Position numbers and translations under genes: made by a program. Positions 16,048 to 25,677 of a stretch of DNA of 52,897 nucleotides are shown here, in pieces. The DNA comes from an uncultured Pseudomonadota bacterium. GTDB lineage: Bacteria; Pseudomonadota; Gammaproteobacteria; Steroidobacterales; Steroidobacteraceae. The stretch lies in the NCBI GenBank assembly GCA_903927005.1, contig CAIYLH010000112.1, positions 1 to 52,897 of the forward strand, in the 5' to 3' direction. Numbering within the stretch: the stretch's first letter is position 1; each line of letters starts with the position of its first letter. A model generated the notes under the pieces. The model worked only from the letters and a program-made list of their open reading frames with translations. It did not search any database and had not been told where the DNA came from.

Positions 16048-16827
16048 TCAGGCCGGCTGAAATGCCAGCAATACGTCCACAACGCCCGCGAGAACGTCGA
16101 TCAGCGCCGCAGCCCGGGCCGGCTTGAAGTCGGTGTCCGCTTCATCCATATAGCCCGACTGTGCAAGCTCAATTTGCAGCGCGTGCACCTGCTGCAGCGG
16201 GGCGCCATAGTGACGGGTGATGTAACCGCCCTTGAATCGACCGTCGAGCACGGAACTGAACGAGGACTGCGCGGCAAGCCGCTGCATGACCGAAGCGCCG
16301 AGCGACAACGCGCACGAAGCGCCGGCGTTGGTGCCTACATTGATATCCGGTAGCCGACCCGAAAAAAGCCGCGGCACCTCCGCCCGTATCGAATGCGCGT
16401 CCAACAACACCGCGTAGCCGTGTCGACTGATCGCCGCAGCCAACAGGGCTCTCAGCGCTGCATGATACGGCGCCCAATACAGGCCCCGCCGTGAGGCAAC
16501 CTCGGCAGCATCGGGAACTGCATCCAGATAGAGCGACGCGCCGTCGAACGACTGCGTCGGACACAGCCCCGTCGATACCTGCCCGGGATAAAGAGCGGCG
16601 TCATCCGGCGGCCGGTTCAGGTCGACCACGTATCTCGACAGGCCCGGCTGCAACCACGCGCAACCGAGCTTTCGCGCGAACGAGTACAGGCAATCGACGT
16701 TCCAATCAGTATCCGGAACGGTCCGTGCCGTCGAGGTCATCCGCGCTGCGATGTCGCCTGGGATGCCCCGCCCAACATGCGGCAGGCTGATTACCAGCGG
16801 CGTAGTGCCGGCAAGAACCTCAATCAC
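16048..16827 (-). CDS. hutG: N-formylglutamate deformylase
   Basis: This performs the last step of the five-enzyme histidine pathway: N-formyl-L-glutamate plus water gives glutamate and formate. The 259-residue protein matches the zinc amidohydrolase family of N-formylglutamate deformylase: [13 protein letters not shown] near residue 12, [13 protein letters not shown] near 40, [12 protein letters not shown] near 145, and GYITRHYG near 210. It starts at a GTG overlapping the hutU stop codon (GTGA). HutF in the same operon confirms that the formylglutamate route is used rather than formimidoglutamase. Confidence 0.92.
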   Translation of the reverse strand: MIEVLAGTTPLVISLPHVGRGIPGDIAARMTSTARTVPDTDWNVDCLYSFARKLGCAWLQPGLSRYVVDLNRPPDDAALYPGQVSTGLCPTQSFDGASLYLDAVPDAAEVASRRGLYWAPYHAALRALLAAAISRHGYAVLLDAHSIRAEVPRLFSGRLPDINVGTNAGASCALSLGASVMQRLAAQSSFSSVLDGRFKGGYITRHYGAPLQQVHALQIELAQSGYMDEADTDFKPARAAALIDVLAGVVDVLLAFQPA

Positions 16828-18500
16828 GGCGGCAGCATCGGCAGGTTCAGGCCCTGCTCGCGTGCGCAGTCGATGGCCTCCTGATAACCGGCATCGGCGT
16901 GCCGCATGACGCCGGTAGCCGGGTCATTCCACAACACCCGTCCGAGCCGTTTTGCCGCCGCCGGTGTGCCGTCGGCCACGATGACGACACCGGAGTGCTG
17001 AGAAAAGCCCATGCCCACCCCACCACCATGATGCAGTGACACCCAAGTTGCGCCGCCTGCCGTGTTGAGCAGCGCGTTCAGCAGCGGCCAGTCGGACACG
17101 GCATCGGAACCATCTTGCATCGACTCGGTTTCTCGATTCGGGCTCGCGACCGAGCCGGAGTCGAGATGATCCCGGCCAATCACGATCGGCGCCTTCAATT
17201 CGCCGCTGGCGACCATCTCGTTGAACGCAAGGCCGAGGCGGTGCCGCTGGCCGAGCCCAACCCAGCAGATCCGTGCCGGCAGGCCCTGGAAGTGAATCCG
17301 CTCCGCCGCCATGTCGAGCCAGCGATGCAGGTGCTTGTCGTCAGGGATAAGCTCGCGGACTTTCGCGTCGGTACGCTTAATGTCCTCAGGGTCGCCCGAG
17401 AGGGCAACCCAGCGGAACGGACCGACGCCGCGGCAGAACAGCGGCCTGATGTAGGCGGGCACGAAGCCCGGAAACGCGAACGCGTCCTTCACGCCCTCTT
17501 CAAGCGCAACCTGCCGGATATTATTGCCGTAGTCGAAGGTGGGGATACCGAGCCGGTGGAACTCGAGCATCGCCTCGACATGCCTGGCCATTGACGTGCG
17601 GGCCGCCCGCGCGACCTCCTGCGGCGCAGTCACGCGCTTTTCCTCCCACTCCGCCAGCGTCCAGCCACTGGGCAGATAGCCGTTGACGGGATCGTGCGCC
17701 GACGTCTGGTCGGTCACGGCGTCAGGCCGCACGCCACGGCGCAGCAGCTCAGGCAAGACGTCCGCGGCGTTCGCGCACAGGCCGATCGAACGGGCGCGCT
17801 TCGCCTTGGAGTCCTCGGCGAGCATCGCCAGGGCTTCGTCCAGCGACTTCGCCTCTACGTCCAGGTAGCCGGTTCGGAGCCGCATCGCGATGCGGCTGGG
17901 CTGACACTCAATCGCGAGCATCGAGGCGCCGGCCATCGTCGCAGCCAGCGGCTGCGCGCCGCCCATGCCACCAAGTCCCGCAGTCAGAACCCAGCGCCCA
18001 GCCAGATCGCCGCCGAAATGTTTGCGGCCCATCTCGGCAAAAGTCTCGTAGGTGCCCTGCACGATGCCCTGACTGCCAATGTAGATCCATGATCCGGCGG
18101 TCATCTGGCCATACATCATCAGGCCCTTGCGATCGAGCTCGTTGAAGTGCTCCCAGTTGGCCCAGTGCGGGACGAGGTTAGAGTTGGCGAGCAGCACGCG
18201 CGGCGCGTCGGCGTGGGTCGGAAACACGCCGACCGGCTTGCCGGACTGCACCAGCAGCGTTTCCTCGTCGCCAAGCGTCTTGAGCACCTCGACGATACGG
18301 TCGTAGCACTCCCAGTTGCGGGCAGCGCGACCGATGCCGCCATAGACGACCAGTTCCTCGGGACGTTCGGCGACATCCGGATCGAGGTTGTTGCGCAGCA
18401 TCCGTAGCGCGGCTTCTGTCTGCCACGAGCGTGCCTCAAGTTTCGTGCCGGTCTGGGCCCGTATCGTGCGGCTCGGATCTCTACGCGTCGGCGTCGCCAT
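16824..18500 (-). CDS. hutU: Urocanate hydratase
   Basis: This NAD+-dependent enzyme adds water to urocanate to give 4-imidazolone-5-propionate. The 558-residue length matches the family. Recognisable segments are [18 protein letters not shown] (about residues 175-192), [14 protein letters not shown], and the C-terminal [20 protein letters not shown]. It follows hutC by 35 bases and overlaps hutG. The substrate urocanate is also the usual HutC inducer. Confidence 0.96.
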   Translation of the reverse strand: MATPTRRDPSRTIRAQTGTKLEARSWQTEAALRMLRNNLDPDVAERPEELVVYGGIGRAARNWECYDRIVEVLKTLGDEETLLVQSGKPVGVFPTHADAPRVLLANSNLVPHWANWEHFNELDRKGLMMYGQMTAGSWIYIGSQGIVQGTYETFAEMGRKHFGGDLAGRWVLTAGLGGMGGAQPLAATMAGASMLAIECQPSRIAMRLRTGYLDVEAKSLDEALAMLAEDSKAKRARSIGLCANAADVLPELLRRGVRPDAVTDQTSAHDPVNGYLPSGWTLAEWEEKRVTAPQEVARAARTSMARHVEAMLEFHRLGIPTFDYGNNIRQVALEEGVKDAFAFPGFVPAYIRPLFCRGVGPFRWVALSGDPEDIKRTDAKVRELIPDDKHLHRWLDMAAERIHFQGLPARICWVGLGQRHRLGLAFNEMVASGELKAPIVIGRDHLDSGSVASPNRETESMQDGSDAVSDWPLLNALLNTAGGATWVSLHHGGGVGMGFSQHSGVVIVADGTPAAAKRLGRVLWNDPATGVMRHADAGYQEAIDCAREQGLNLPMLPP

Positions 18501-18535
18501 GAAACTCTCCCCTGAGTGGATTCGGTAAGGATGGT

Positions 18536-19249
18536 TTAGATATCGAACAAGCCGCGCAGCTCGAAACGGCTACCGGCGTGATGCAGACGGGCGAAGGAGG
18601 CGGGCTGCGCCCGACTCCAGGTGGTTCGCTCTATCAGCAACACCGACTCGTCTGCCGCAAGTCCCAGCAGCCGCGCCACGCACACTTGCGGCGCAACGGC
18701 ACGCACGACGTGCTGCACGCGCTCTAGCGGCGCCACCCGCATCAGGTACTCGTGCGCAGTCGTCGCCACCAGGTCTACAGACAGATAGTCCGGCGCCACT
18801 TCTGGATTCACGTAGCGGTCCTCGACCTGCAACGGCACGCCGTTCTCGTAGTGGACCACCACACTGTGGAAGGCATACTTCGAGCGCACCTTCAGGCCGA
18901 GACACGCTCGCACCTCGGCCGACATCTCGACGCGCTGCAGCGAAACCACCTCGGCACGGTGCTCGTGACCCCGCTCGCGGATGTCAGCGGCGATGTTTCG
19001 GATCTGCAGTGAATGACCGGCGGCGCGCAGATCGGCCACGAACGTTCCTAGCCCCGCGACACGTGACAGAACGCCGGCGTGAACGAGGTCACGGATCGCT
19101 CGATTCGCGGTCATCCGCGACACCTTCAGCTCACGTACGAGTTCATGCTCGGACAGCACGCGCGCGCCAGGGCCCCACTCACCCGAGCGGATTCTGGCGA
19201 CCACGTGATGCTTTACCTTTTCGTAAAGCGGCGTCGGAAGCGCACTCAT
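18536..19249 (-). CDS. hutC: Histidine utilization repressor, GntR/HutC family
   Basis: This 237-residue GntR-family regulator has an N-terminal winged helix ([14 protein letters not shown], then [18 protein letters not shown]) and a C-terminal UTRA ligand domain (from about residue 85). HutC represses hut genes until urocanate binds. The ATG at 19249 overlaps the hutF stop codon (ATGA). The upstream 49 codons of the open frame are only overlap with hutF. The [10 protein letters not shown] recognition helix is the HutC type, and a matching palindrome lies between hutF and hutI. Confidence 0.94.
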   Translation of the reverse strand: MSALPTPLYEKVKHHVVARIRSGEWGPGARVLSEHELVRELKVSRMTANRAIRDLVHAGVLSRVAGLGTFVADLRAAGHSLQIRNIAADIRERGHEHRAEVVSLQRVEMSAEVRACLGLKVRSKYAFHSVVVHYENGVPLQVEDRYVNPEVAPDYLSVDLVATTAHEYLMRVAPLERVQHVVRAVAPQVCVARLLGLAADESVLLIERTTWSRAQPASFARLHHAGSRFELRGLFDI

Positions 19250-20622
19250 TGGACGCCAGCGGCCTGCAAGCGCAACAGACTCGTCCGGTAGGCGGCCTCG
19301 ACCACGTCCCGTTGCCGATGTCGACCGCCCTCGACGAGGCGCTCGCCGCCAACCCAGACTGAAGACACCGGCGCCGGACGTGGCGCGAAGATCCACGCGT
19401 CGATCAAGGCCTCGGTCGGCACTCCCGCGAACGCCGCCTGATCAGTATCGACCAGCACGATGTCAGCCGGCGCGCCCGCCGTCAGACCCGCCTCAGCGTA
19501 ACCACAGGCGCGACCGCCGCCAGCCACCGCGTCATGCCACATGGCGGCGCCGACATGAGGCGTCGCAGCAGACGCTGACAGCACACGGCGCTCGCGCCAC
19601 ATCCGCACGTTGTACTCGGCAAGCCTGAGCTCCTCGCGCGGGTCGATCGAGACATGGCTATCGGAGCCGATGCCATAGCTGCCGCCCTGCGCCAGATACT
19701 CGTCTAGTGGGAAACGGCCATCGCCGAGGTTGCCCTCGGTCGTCGGACACAGCCCAACGACCGCACCGCTTGCGGCAATGCCCGCCAGCTCCGCTGCGTT
19801 AACGTGAGTTGCGTGCACCAGGCACCAGCGTGGACCCAGCCGCCCGCTGTCGAGCAGCATTTCCAGCGGCCGCTGACCGTGTGCCGCGAGGCAATCCGCA
19901 ACCTCGCGTGCCTGTTCCGCCACATGAATGTGTATTGGCCAGTCCCGGCCAGGGCGCGCAGCCTCGGCTGCGACCAGCGCAAGCGCTACGGGTGGCACCG
20001 CGCGCAGGCTATGCAACGCGACGCCCGTGCGCCGCAGAGCATCGTCGCCCGCCGCAAGGCGCGTCGCAAACGCCAGAAACTGCTCGGTGCCGTGCTCGAA
20101 GCGTCGCTGCGCTTCGCTCAGCGACTGGCCGTCGAAGTTGCCCTGCTGGTAGAGCGTAGGCAGCAGCAGGTGGCGCATGCCGGTAGCGGCAGCGCCGTCC
20201 CTCACCGCAACCGACAACGCAGCGGGATCGGCATAGCGAGCTCCGCCGGGCGCGTGGTGCAGATAGTGGAATTCAGCGACCGACGTGTAACCCGCCTCGA
20301 GCATCTCAAGGTAGACAAACGCGCTGATTGCAGCGACATCGGCGGGCGTCAGCCTCTCGACGAAGCGGTACATGACATCGCGCCAGCCCCAGAACGAGCC
20401 CGCCGTCACCGCACGTACCTCGGCGCTGCCGGCCATCGCACGCTGAAAGGCGTGGCTGTGCAGGTTCGGCATACCGGGCACAGCCAGCCCTGGCAGGAAC
20501 GCACCGCTGCCTGCCGCGGCGCCGCGCAGCACACGGCTGATGCGGCCGTCGACGCCCATCTCGATCAGCACTCGCGAAGCGATCCCGTCGGGTAGCAGCG
20601 CGCGTTCGAATCTAAGTTGCAC
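19246..20622 (-). CDS. hutF: Formimidoylglutamate deiminase
   Basis: This amidohydrolase-superfamily enzyme converts N-formimino-L-glutamate to N-formyl-L-glutamate plus ammonia. It has 458 residues. Metal ligands are visible in MPNLHSHAFQRAM (about residue 55), IHIHVAEQ (about 230), LVHATHV (about 265) and GIGSDSHVSIDP (about 317). It starts at a GTG with AGGA upstream; that ribosome site touches the HutC palindrome. It is the first gene of the minus-strand hut operon and feeds HutG. Confidence 0.94.
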   Translation of the reverse strand: MQLRFERALLPDGIASRVLIEMGVDGRISRVLRGAAAGSGAFLPGLAVPGMPNLHSHAFQRAMAGSAEVRAVTAGSFWGWRDVMYRFVERLTPADVAAISAFVYLEMLEAGYTSVAEFHYLHHAPGGARYADPAALSVAVRDGAAATGMRHLLLPTLYQQGNFDGQSLSEAQRRFEHGTEQFLAFATRLAAGDDALRRTGVALHSLRAVPPVALALVAAEAARPGRDWPIHIHVAEQAREVADCLAAHGQRPLEMLLDSGRLGPRWCLVHATHVNAAELAGIAASGAVVGLCPTTEGNLGDGRFPLDEYLAQGGSYGIGSDSHVSIDPREELRLAEYNVRMWRERRVLSASAATPHVGAAMWHDAVAGGGRACGYAEAGLTAGAPADIVLVDTDQAAFAGVPTEALIDAWIFAPRPAPVSSVWVGGERLVEGGRHRQRDVVEAAYRTSLLRLQAAGVQ

Positions 20623-20629
20623 GAGAGGT

Positions 20630-20643
20630 CCTGTATATACAGG
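20630..20643. promoter_or_regulatory. HutC operator palindrome between hutF and hutI
   Basis: CCTGTATATACAGG is a perfect 14-bp palindrome in the 75-bp divergent gap, 7 bases upstream of the hutF GTG and 54 bases upstream of the hutI GTG. Known HutC operators have a TGTATATACA-like core. One dimer here could repress both directions and would also cover the hutF ribosome site. Confidence 0.82.
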
Positions 20644-20697
20644 TTAGATGCTGCAATAATAGTCCGGCCGCGGGGCGTTGCACAGGGGTCAGCAAGC

Positions 20698-21927
20698 GTG
20701 TGGGACCAGATTTGGACGGATATTCGCGTGGCCACCGCCGCTGCGGGCGGCGACGGCTTCGGCCTGATCGAGTCGGCAGCCCTCGCCGTCGACGGTGACC
20801 GCATCGCCTGGATCGGTGCGGCGAAGGAACTTCCTGCTGCGCCGCAGCAACTCGCCCGCGAGGTCCACTCCGGGGGCGGCCGGCTCGTCACACCGGGCCT
20901 GATCGACTGCCATACGCACATCATCTTCGGCGGCGACCGCTCCCTCGACTTCGACCTGCGCACTCAGGGCGCAAGTTACGCGCAGATCGCCGCCGCAGGC
21001 GGCGGCATCCGCTCTACGGTCGCGCAGACGCGCCACCTCTGCGCCGAAGAGCTCGCGCTCGCTGCCCTGCCCCGTGCCACCGCGCTACTCGCCGACGGCG
21101 TCACGACGCTGGAAGTAAAGTCTGGCTACGGCCTCGACGTGGGCACCGAACTGAAGATGCTGGAAGCCGCAAGGCTGCTGGGCCAGCGGCTCGACGTCGA
21201 GATCGTACCGACGCTACTGGCGCTGCACGCGCTGCCACCCGAGTTCAGCAATGACCGCGCAGGCTACGTGGATCGGGTGGTCGCCGAACTGATTCCGGCT
21301 GCCGCCGCCGCAGGCCTCGCCGCGGCAGTCGACGTATTCTGCGAATCCATCGCCTTCACGCCTGCGGAGTGCGCACGGGTACTGGAGAGCGCTCGCGCGC
21401 ACGGACTTGCGCTGAAGGTACATGCCGACCAGCTGTCGGATCTCGGCGGTGCGGGCCTTGCCGCCCGCTACGGCGCCCTGTCGGCGGACCATCTTGAGTA
21501 CACCTCGGAAGCCGGCGTTGCCGCAATGGCGGCTAGCGGCACGGTGGCTGTGCTGCTACCCGGCGCCTACCTGATGCTGGCCGAAAAGCAGCGTCCTCCG
21601 GTTGCCGCGCTGCGCGCTGCCGGCGTACCGATGGCGATTGCCACCGACCTCAACCCCGGCACCTCACCGTGCACCTCGCTGCCGCTGGCAGTGACGCTTG
21701 CGCGGGCGCAGTTTGGGCTGACCGCGGCGGAGGGCCTCGCCGGGGTCACGCGCAACGCAGCCCGCGCGTTGGCAATGAGCGACTCGCGCGGCGTGCTCGC
21801 CACCGGCCTGCGCGCGGACTTCTGCCTGTGGGACCTGGCGCACCCACGCGAACTCGGTTATTGGCTCGGACGGGGCGGTTGCCATGCCGTTGTCCGCGGC
21901 GGCAAGCTGAGGGGGAACGCGAGTTAG
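20698..21927 (+). CDS. hutI: Imidazolonepropionase
   Basis: This metal-dependent amidohydrolase opens 4-imidazolone-5-propionate to N-formimino-L-glutamate. I chose the GTG at 20698, giving 409 residues that begin VWDQIWTDIRVAT, the usual HutI N-terminus; AGGGG lies 9-13 bases upstream. An ATG at 20617 would extend across the HutC operator and is unlikely. Metal-binding motifs are GLIDCHTHIIFGGDR near residue 65, LKVHADQLSD near 238 and IATDLNPGTSP near 312. It is transcribed away from hutF under shared control. Confidence 0.93.
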   Translation: MWDQIWTDIRVATAAAGGDGFGLIESAALAVDGDRIAWIGAAKELPAAPQQLAREVHSGGGRLVTPGLIDCHTHIIFGGDRSLDFDLRTQGASYAQIAAAGGGIRSTVAQTRHLCAEELALAALPRATALLADGVTTLEVKSGYGLDVGTELKMLEAARLLGQRLDVEIVPTLLALHALPPEFSNDRAGYVDRVVAELIPAAAAAGLAAAVDVFCESIAFTPAECARVLESARAHGLALKVHADQLSDLGGAGLAARYGALSADHLEYTSEAGVAAMAASGTVAVLLPGAYLMLAEKQRPPVAALRAAGVPMAIATDLNPGTSPCTSLPLAVTLARAQFGLTAAEGLAGVTRNAARALAMSDSRGVLATGLRADFCLWDLAHPRELGYWLGRGGCHAVVRGGKLRGNAS

Positions 21928-22039
21928 CCAAGGATTTACGCCAAGTCCAGCTTCGATCTGCACCGATAGTTGCTGTACGCTCACAGCGCAAAATGCCCGC
22001 CACGATGGCCGCTATTCACCGTACCTGGAACCTAAGCAG

Positions 22040-23104
22040 ATGCCCACCAGCCCCCGTAAAGATTTTTCCAGCGACAACATCACCGGCGTCGCCCCGAAAA
22101 TCCTCGCTGCGATCCAAGCTGCCAGCGCAGGCACCGTCCATTCCTACGGCGCCGACCCATACACCGATGCACTACGCCACCACGCCAACGAACTGTTCGA
22201 ACGCGCCGTGACGATCGTGCCAGTGGCGACCGGCACGGCCGCCAACGCCATCGCGCTGTCGGTCCTCGCACGCCCGTATCAGGCGATCTACTGCCCGGCC
22301 AGCGCGCACGTAAACACCGACGAATGCGGCGCGCCTGAGTTCTTCAGCAACGGCGCCAAGCTGCTTGGTCTGCCCAGCGAGGACGGCAAGCTGGTGCCGG
22401 GCCAACTCACCGAGGCGGTCGCATTCGCGCGCTCGATGGGAGTTCACCACGTCGAACCCGCCGCGGTGACGCTCTCCCAAGCCACCGAGTGGGGAACGAT
22501 CTACCGCCTCGAGGAACTTGCCGCGCTGTGCACCGAGGCGCACTCGCTAGGACTGCGCGTCCACATGGACGGCGCCCGCTTTGCCAACGCCGTTGCCCGA
22601 CTCGGCTGCACGCCGGCGGAAGCGACCTGGAAGGTCGGCATCGACGCGCTGTCCTTTGGCGCCACCAAGAACGGCGCGCTGGCGGCCGAGGCGATCGTCG
22701 TATTTGACCCGTCACTCTTGACGGAACTGGAGTACCGCCGCAAGCGCAGCGGCCACCTCTGGTCGAAACACCGCTTCCTGAGCGCGCAGCTGTCGGCCTA
22801 CATCGCCGATGGACTGTGGCTTGCCAACGGCCGGCAGTCGAACGCGATGGCCGACCGCCTCGCCGCGGGCCTTGCAGCGATTGCAGGCGCCCGTTGCCTG
22901 CAATCGGTCGACGCGAATGAGATCTTCATCCAGTTGCCGGAATCGGTCATCGCGGCGCTTCGCGCAGCGGGATTTGAGTTCTACGACTGGCCGGCACCAC
23001 CCGCCGGTGCCAGCGGTCCGGTGGTGCGGCTGGTCACCTCCTTCGACATGGTCGAAGCCGACATAGACGGCTTTCTGGCCGTCGCGCGGCAGTCAGCCGG
23101 ATAG
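22040..23104 (+). CDS. Threonine aldolase family PLP enzyme
   Basis: This 354-residue PLP fold-type I protein of the beta-eliminating lyase/low-specificity threonine aldolase family would cleave L-threonine or allo-threonine to glycine and acetaldehyde. The N-terminal DFSSDNITGVAP and HSYGADPYT, the VHMDGARFANAV aspartate, and the PLP lysine in LSFGATKNGALAAEAIV (about residue 220) are diagnostic. It lies 112 bases after hutI on the same strand. Co-expression is possible, but function in histidine breakdown is not implied. No E. coli-like name is assigned. Confidence 0.88.
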   Translation: MPTSPRKDFSSDNITGVAPKILAAIQAASAGTVHSYGADPYTDALRHHANELFERAVTIVPVATGTAANAIALSVLARPYQAIYCPASAHVNTDECGAPEFFSNGAKLLGLPSEDGKLVPGQLTEAVAFARSMGVHHVEPAAVTLSQATEWGTIYRLEELAALCTEAHSLGLRVHMDGARFANAVARLGCTPAEATWKVGIDALSFGATKNGALAAEAIVVFDPSLLTELEYRRKRSGHLWSKHRFLSAQLSAYIADGLWLANGRQSNAMADRLAAGLAAIAGARCLQSVDANEIFIQLPESVIAALRAAGFEFYDWPAPPAGASGPVVRLVTSFDMVEADIDGFLAVARQSAG

Positions 23105-23138
23105 CCCGGCCGGGGTAACTTCCTGCGACTTTTGCCAA

Positions 23139-23159
23139 CCCGCGCACGCCCTGCGCGGG
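23139..23159 (+). other. GC hairpin after threonine aldolase gene
   Basis: A perfect 8-bp inverted repeat (CCCGCGCA / TGCGCGGG) with a 5-base loop lies about 35 bases after the stop codon. No T-run follows, so it is at best a weak or rho-assisted terminator. Confidence 0.4.
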
Positions 23160-23227
23160 CGGCAATAGGCATAACTACGGTCAGGAATGATTCCACCGTA
23201 GCAGCCCGCATGCATGCAGGAAAAATT

Positions 23228-23308
23228 GTGAACTCCATCGCACTCGCCAGCTTCTGGGGACCGCGCGGGCCCGGCCCGACCTACCCACTGCCAGGCCGAC
23301 GGCGCTAA
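23228..23308 (+). CDS. Candidate 26-codon leader ORF before the GGDEF/EAL gene
   Basis: A GTG preceded by AGGAAAAATT opens a 26-residue frame ending at TAA 23306-23308. That stop is in the same frame as, and only one codon before, the GTG of the GGDEF/EAL gene, which has no good ribosome site of its own. The peptide is Pro/Gly/Arg-rich at its end and matches nothing I know. It could be a translational-coupling leader or simply chance. Confidence 0.3.
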   Translation: MNSIALASFWGPRGPGPTYPLPGRRR

Positions 23309-23311
23309 ACC

Positions 23312-25660
23312 GTGCAGCTGCGCACGCGAATTGCACTGACGTTCCTGCTACTACTCGGCTTCGTTCTGGCGGCCGCGTTCATCGCCGTTTCTGCTGCCAA
23401 TACGGCGAACGCGGAACGCGAGATCACCCGCCAGCTCGAAGTCGGCCAGCACGTATTTGATCGTGCCCTCGAATCGAACCGCCGACAGCTGGTGCAGGCC
23501 GCCCAGGTCCTGTCGGCCGACTGGGCCTTCCGTGAAGCGGTCAGTAGCCGCGACGCCGGCACTCTGGCGTCAGCGCTACAGAACCACGCCGCCCGGATCG
23601 GCGCATCGCTCGCGATCCTCGTCTCGCTCGACGGCACGGTACTCGCGTCCACAGCTCCCTCTGAAACCGTCGGCGAGCGCTTCGCTCACGCCGACATGCT
23701 CCCCACCACAGACGATCACCGTCGACTCACACGGATCGCGCTGAAGGACGGCCGTGTCTACCAGCTGGTGCTGGCTGCAGTACGCACGCCGCTACCTGAA
23801 GCCTGGGTGGTGATGGGCTTCGTGCTCGATCAGAAATCGGTGTCTGAACTCGCCGCCGTTACCGGCCTCGACGTGACCTTGAGTGTCCGTGACGGCAGCA
23901 CGTGGAGCGCGGCGGCAAGCACGCTCACGCAACCGGCGCTGGCAACTGCGCTGCGCGGACTCGACGGCGGCGCAGCAAGCGACGACGACCTGATCGTCCG
24001 CACGATGCCGCTCTCCAGCGGCGACGGGCCGCCAGTGTCCGCGCTGCTAACTCGCTCCATGACCGAGGCACGCAAACCCTTCGACCACCTTCGAAACCGC
24101 TTGCTGCTGATCGCGATCGCAAGCCTCAGCCTTACCGCGGTCGCCGCCTTCTGGCTGGCGCGCAACATTACCCGTCCGCTGCAGGCTCTTGGCGCCGTCG
24201 TGGAGAGAATACGCAGCGGCCGTTACGACGCCGATGTGGTCGTGGAACGGCGCGACGAGATCGGCCTGCTGGCCGAGGGACTGCAGCTGATGCGCAACGC
24301 CGTCGAGGCCCGCGACACCGACATACGCACGCTTGCGTATAGCGACCGGCTTACGGGACTGATGAACCGCACCGCGTTCACCGATGCGCTCGCCAACGCG
24401 CTGGGGCCTCGCAAGCGCAGGATCGCCGTCGCGCTGATCAACGTAAGGCGCTTCCGCCGCATCAACGAATGCCTCGGTTATGCCGTTGGCGATGCCGTTC
24501 TGCGCCAGATTGGCGACCGCCTGACCGACCCACCGACACTGGGCACGGCGGTCGGTCGGGTCGCCGGTGACTATTTCGCAATGTTCACCACCCTCGAGGC
24601 GGGAGCCAGCGCAACCACTTGGGGCGCCCAGCTGCTTGAGCGTCTCGCCACACCGGTAACGGTGTCAGCGCAAGCGATCGACGTCAGCACCGCCGTGGGC
24701 CTTGCAGTCGCGCCGGACGACTCGCGCGATGCAGACGATCTTCTGCGCTGCGCGGATCTTGCGCTGGAACGGGCTCGCCGTGAGAACGCGACACTCTACT
24801 GCTACGACTCGACACTGCGGATCGCGACCCGCGAGCAGCTTTCTCTGCTCGGCGAACTGCAACGCGCGATTGAGGAGGACGAGCTGGTACTCGCCTTCCA
24901 GCCAAAACTACGGCTCAGCAACGGCGAGCTGTGCGGCGCCGAGGCGCTGCTTCGCTGGCAGCACCCAAGCCGCGGCCTGCTGCCGCCGGTCGCGTTCATT
25001 CCGTTCGCCGAACAGACGGGATTCATCCGCAAGGTCACCCGCTGGGCATTACGTGCAGGGATAAGAACTGGAGCGGCGTGGGCGCGCGCCGGCAAGCCCT
25101 TGCCGCTGTCAGTGAACATCAGCGCCGACGACCTTGCCGACCCGGCGCTTGCCGACTACGTTCAGGAGATTCTCACGGAGTACGGACTGGATCCATCGTT
25201 ACTGACGCTCGAACTTACCGAGAGCGGCTTCATCACCGATCCAGAAAGAGCGTTGGCACGATTGGAGGCGCTGCGCGTTCTCGGCGTCGGGCTGTCAATC
25301 GACGACTTCGGCACCGGCTACTCTTCGCTGTCGTATCTCGCGCGGATGCCTGTCAACGAACTGAAGATCGACCGCTCGTTCGTCATCGCGATTCGGGAAC
25401 AGGAAGAAGTCGCCTCAATAGTGCGGGCAGCGGCAGAAATGGCCCACTGCCTGGGACTGAGCGTGGTTGCCGAGGGAATCGAGGATGAGGACACCGCACA
25501 GCGGCTGGCATCACTAGGCTGCGACCTGGGACAGGGATACCTGTACGCAAAGCCGCTGCTCGAGGCTGACTTCGTTCGCTGGCGCACGTCACACCCCGAG
25601 CCAGAGCGCCTGCAGACAGCGCACGTCACCCACCTGCGCACCGCCACACGGCGCGCCTGA
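23312..25660 (+). CDS. Membrane sensor protein with HAMP, degenerate GGDEF and EAL domains
   Basis: This 782-residue cyclic-di-GMP signalling protein has a TM helix at about 7-29, a periplasmic Cache-like sensor (about 30-262), a second TM helix at about 263-283, HAMP (about 284-336), GGDEF (about 345-500) and EAL (about 515-755). The GGDEF signature reads AGDYF (418-422), so diguanylate cyclase activity is probably lost. The EAL domain keeps EALLRW (544 on), VNIS, ELTES, DDFGTGYSS (664-672) and AEGIED (720-725), the set needed for c-di-GMP phosphodiesterase activity. The start is GTG, one codon after an in-frame TAA. The input signal is unknown. Confidence 0.88.
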   Translation: MQLRTRIALTFLLLLGFVLAAAFIAVSAANTANAEREITRQLEVGQHVFDRALESNRRQLVQAAQVLSADWAFREAVSSRDAGTLASALQNHAARIGASLAILVSLDGTVLASTAPSETVGERFAHADMLPTTDDHRRLTRIALKDGRVYQLVLAAVRTPLPEAWVVMGFVLDQKSVSELAAVTGLDVTLSVRDGSTWSAAASTLTQPALATALRGLDGGAASDDDLIVRTMPLSSGDGPPVSALLTRSMTEARKPFDHLRNRLLLIAIASLSLTAVAAFWLARNITRPLQALGAVVERIRSGRYDADVVVERRDEIGLLAEGLQLMRNAVEARDTDIRTLAYSDRLTGLMNRTAFTDALANALGPRKRRIAVALINVRRFRRINECLGYAVGDAVLRQIGDRLTDPPTLGTAVGRVAGDYFAMFTTLEAGASATTWGAQLLERLATPVTVSAQAIDVSTAVGLAVAPDDSRDADDLLRCADLALERARRENATLYCYDSTLRIATREQLSLLGELQRAIEEDELVLAFQPKLRLSNGELCGAEALLRWQHPSRGLLPPVAFIPFAEQTGFIRKVTRWALRAGIRTGAAWARAGKPLPLSVNISADDLADPALADYVQEILTEYGLDPSLLTLELTESGFITDPERALARLEALRVLGVGLSIDDFGTGYSSLSYLARMPVNELKIDRSFVIAIREQEEVASIVRAAAEMAHCLGLSVVAEGIEDEDTAQRLASLGCDLGQGYLYAKPLLEADFVRWRTSHPEPERLQTAHVTHLRTATRRA

Positions 25661-25677
25661 CCGCGACGCGCAAGACT

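Noticed and set aside
18501-18535. Second HutC operator between hutC and hutU
   Set aside because: No TGTATATACA-like palindrome is visible; hutU is probably read from the hutF promoter.
20617-20697. Longer hutI start at ATG 20617
   Set aside because: It would translate through the HutC operator; the GTG at 20698 gives the family N-terminus and has a ribosome site.
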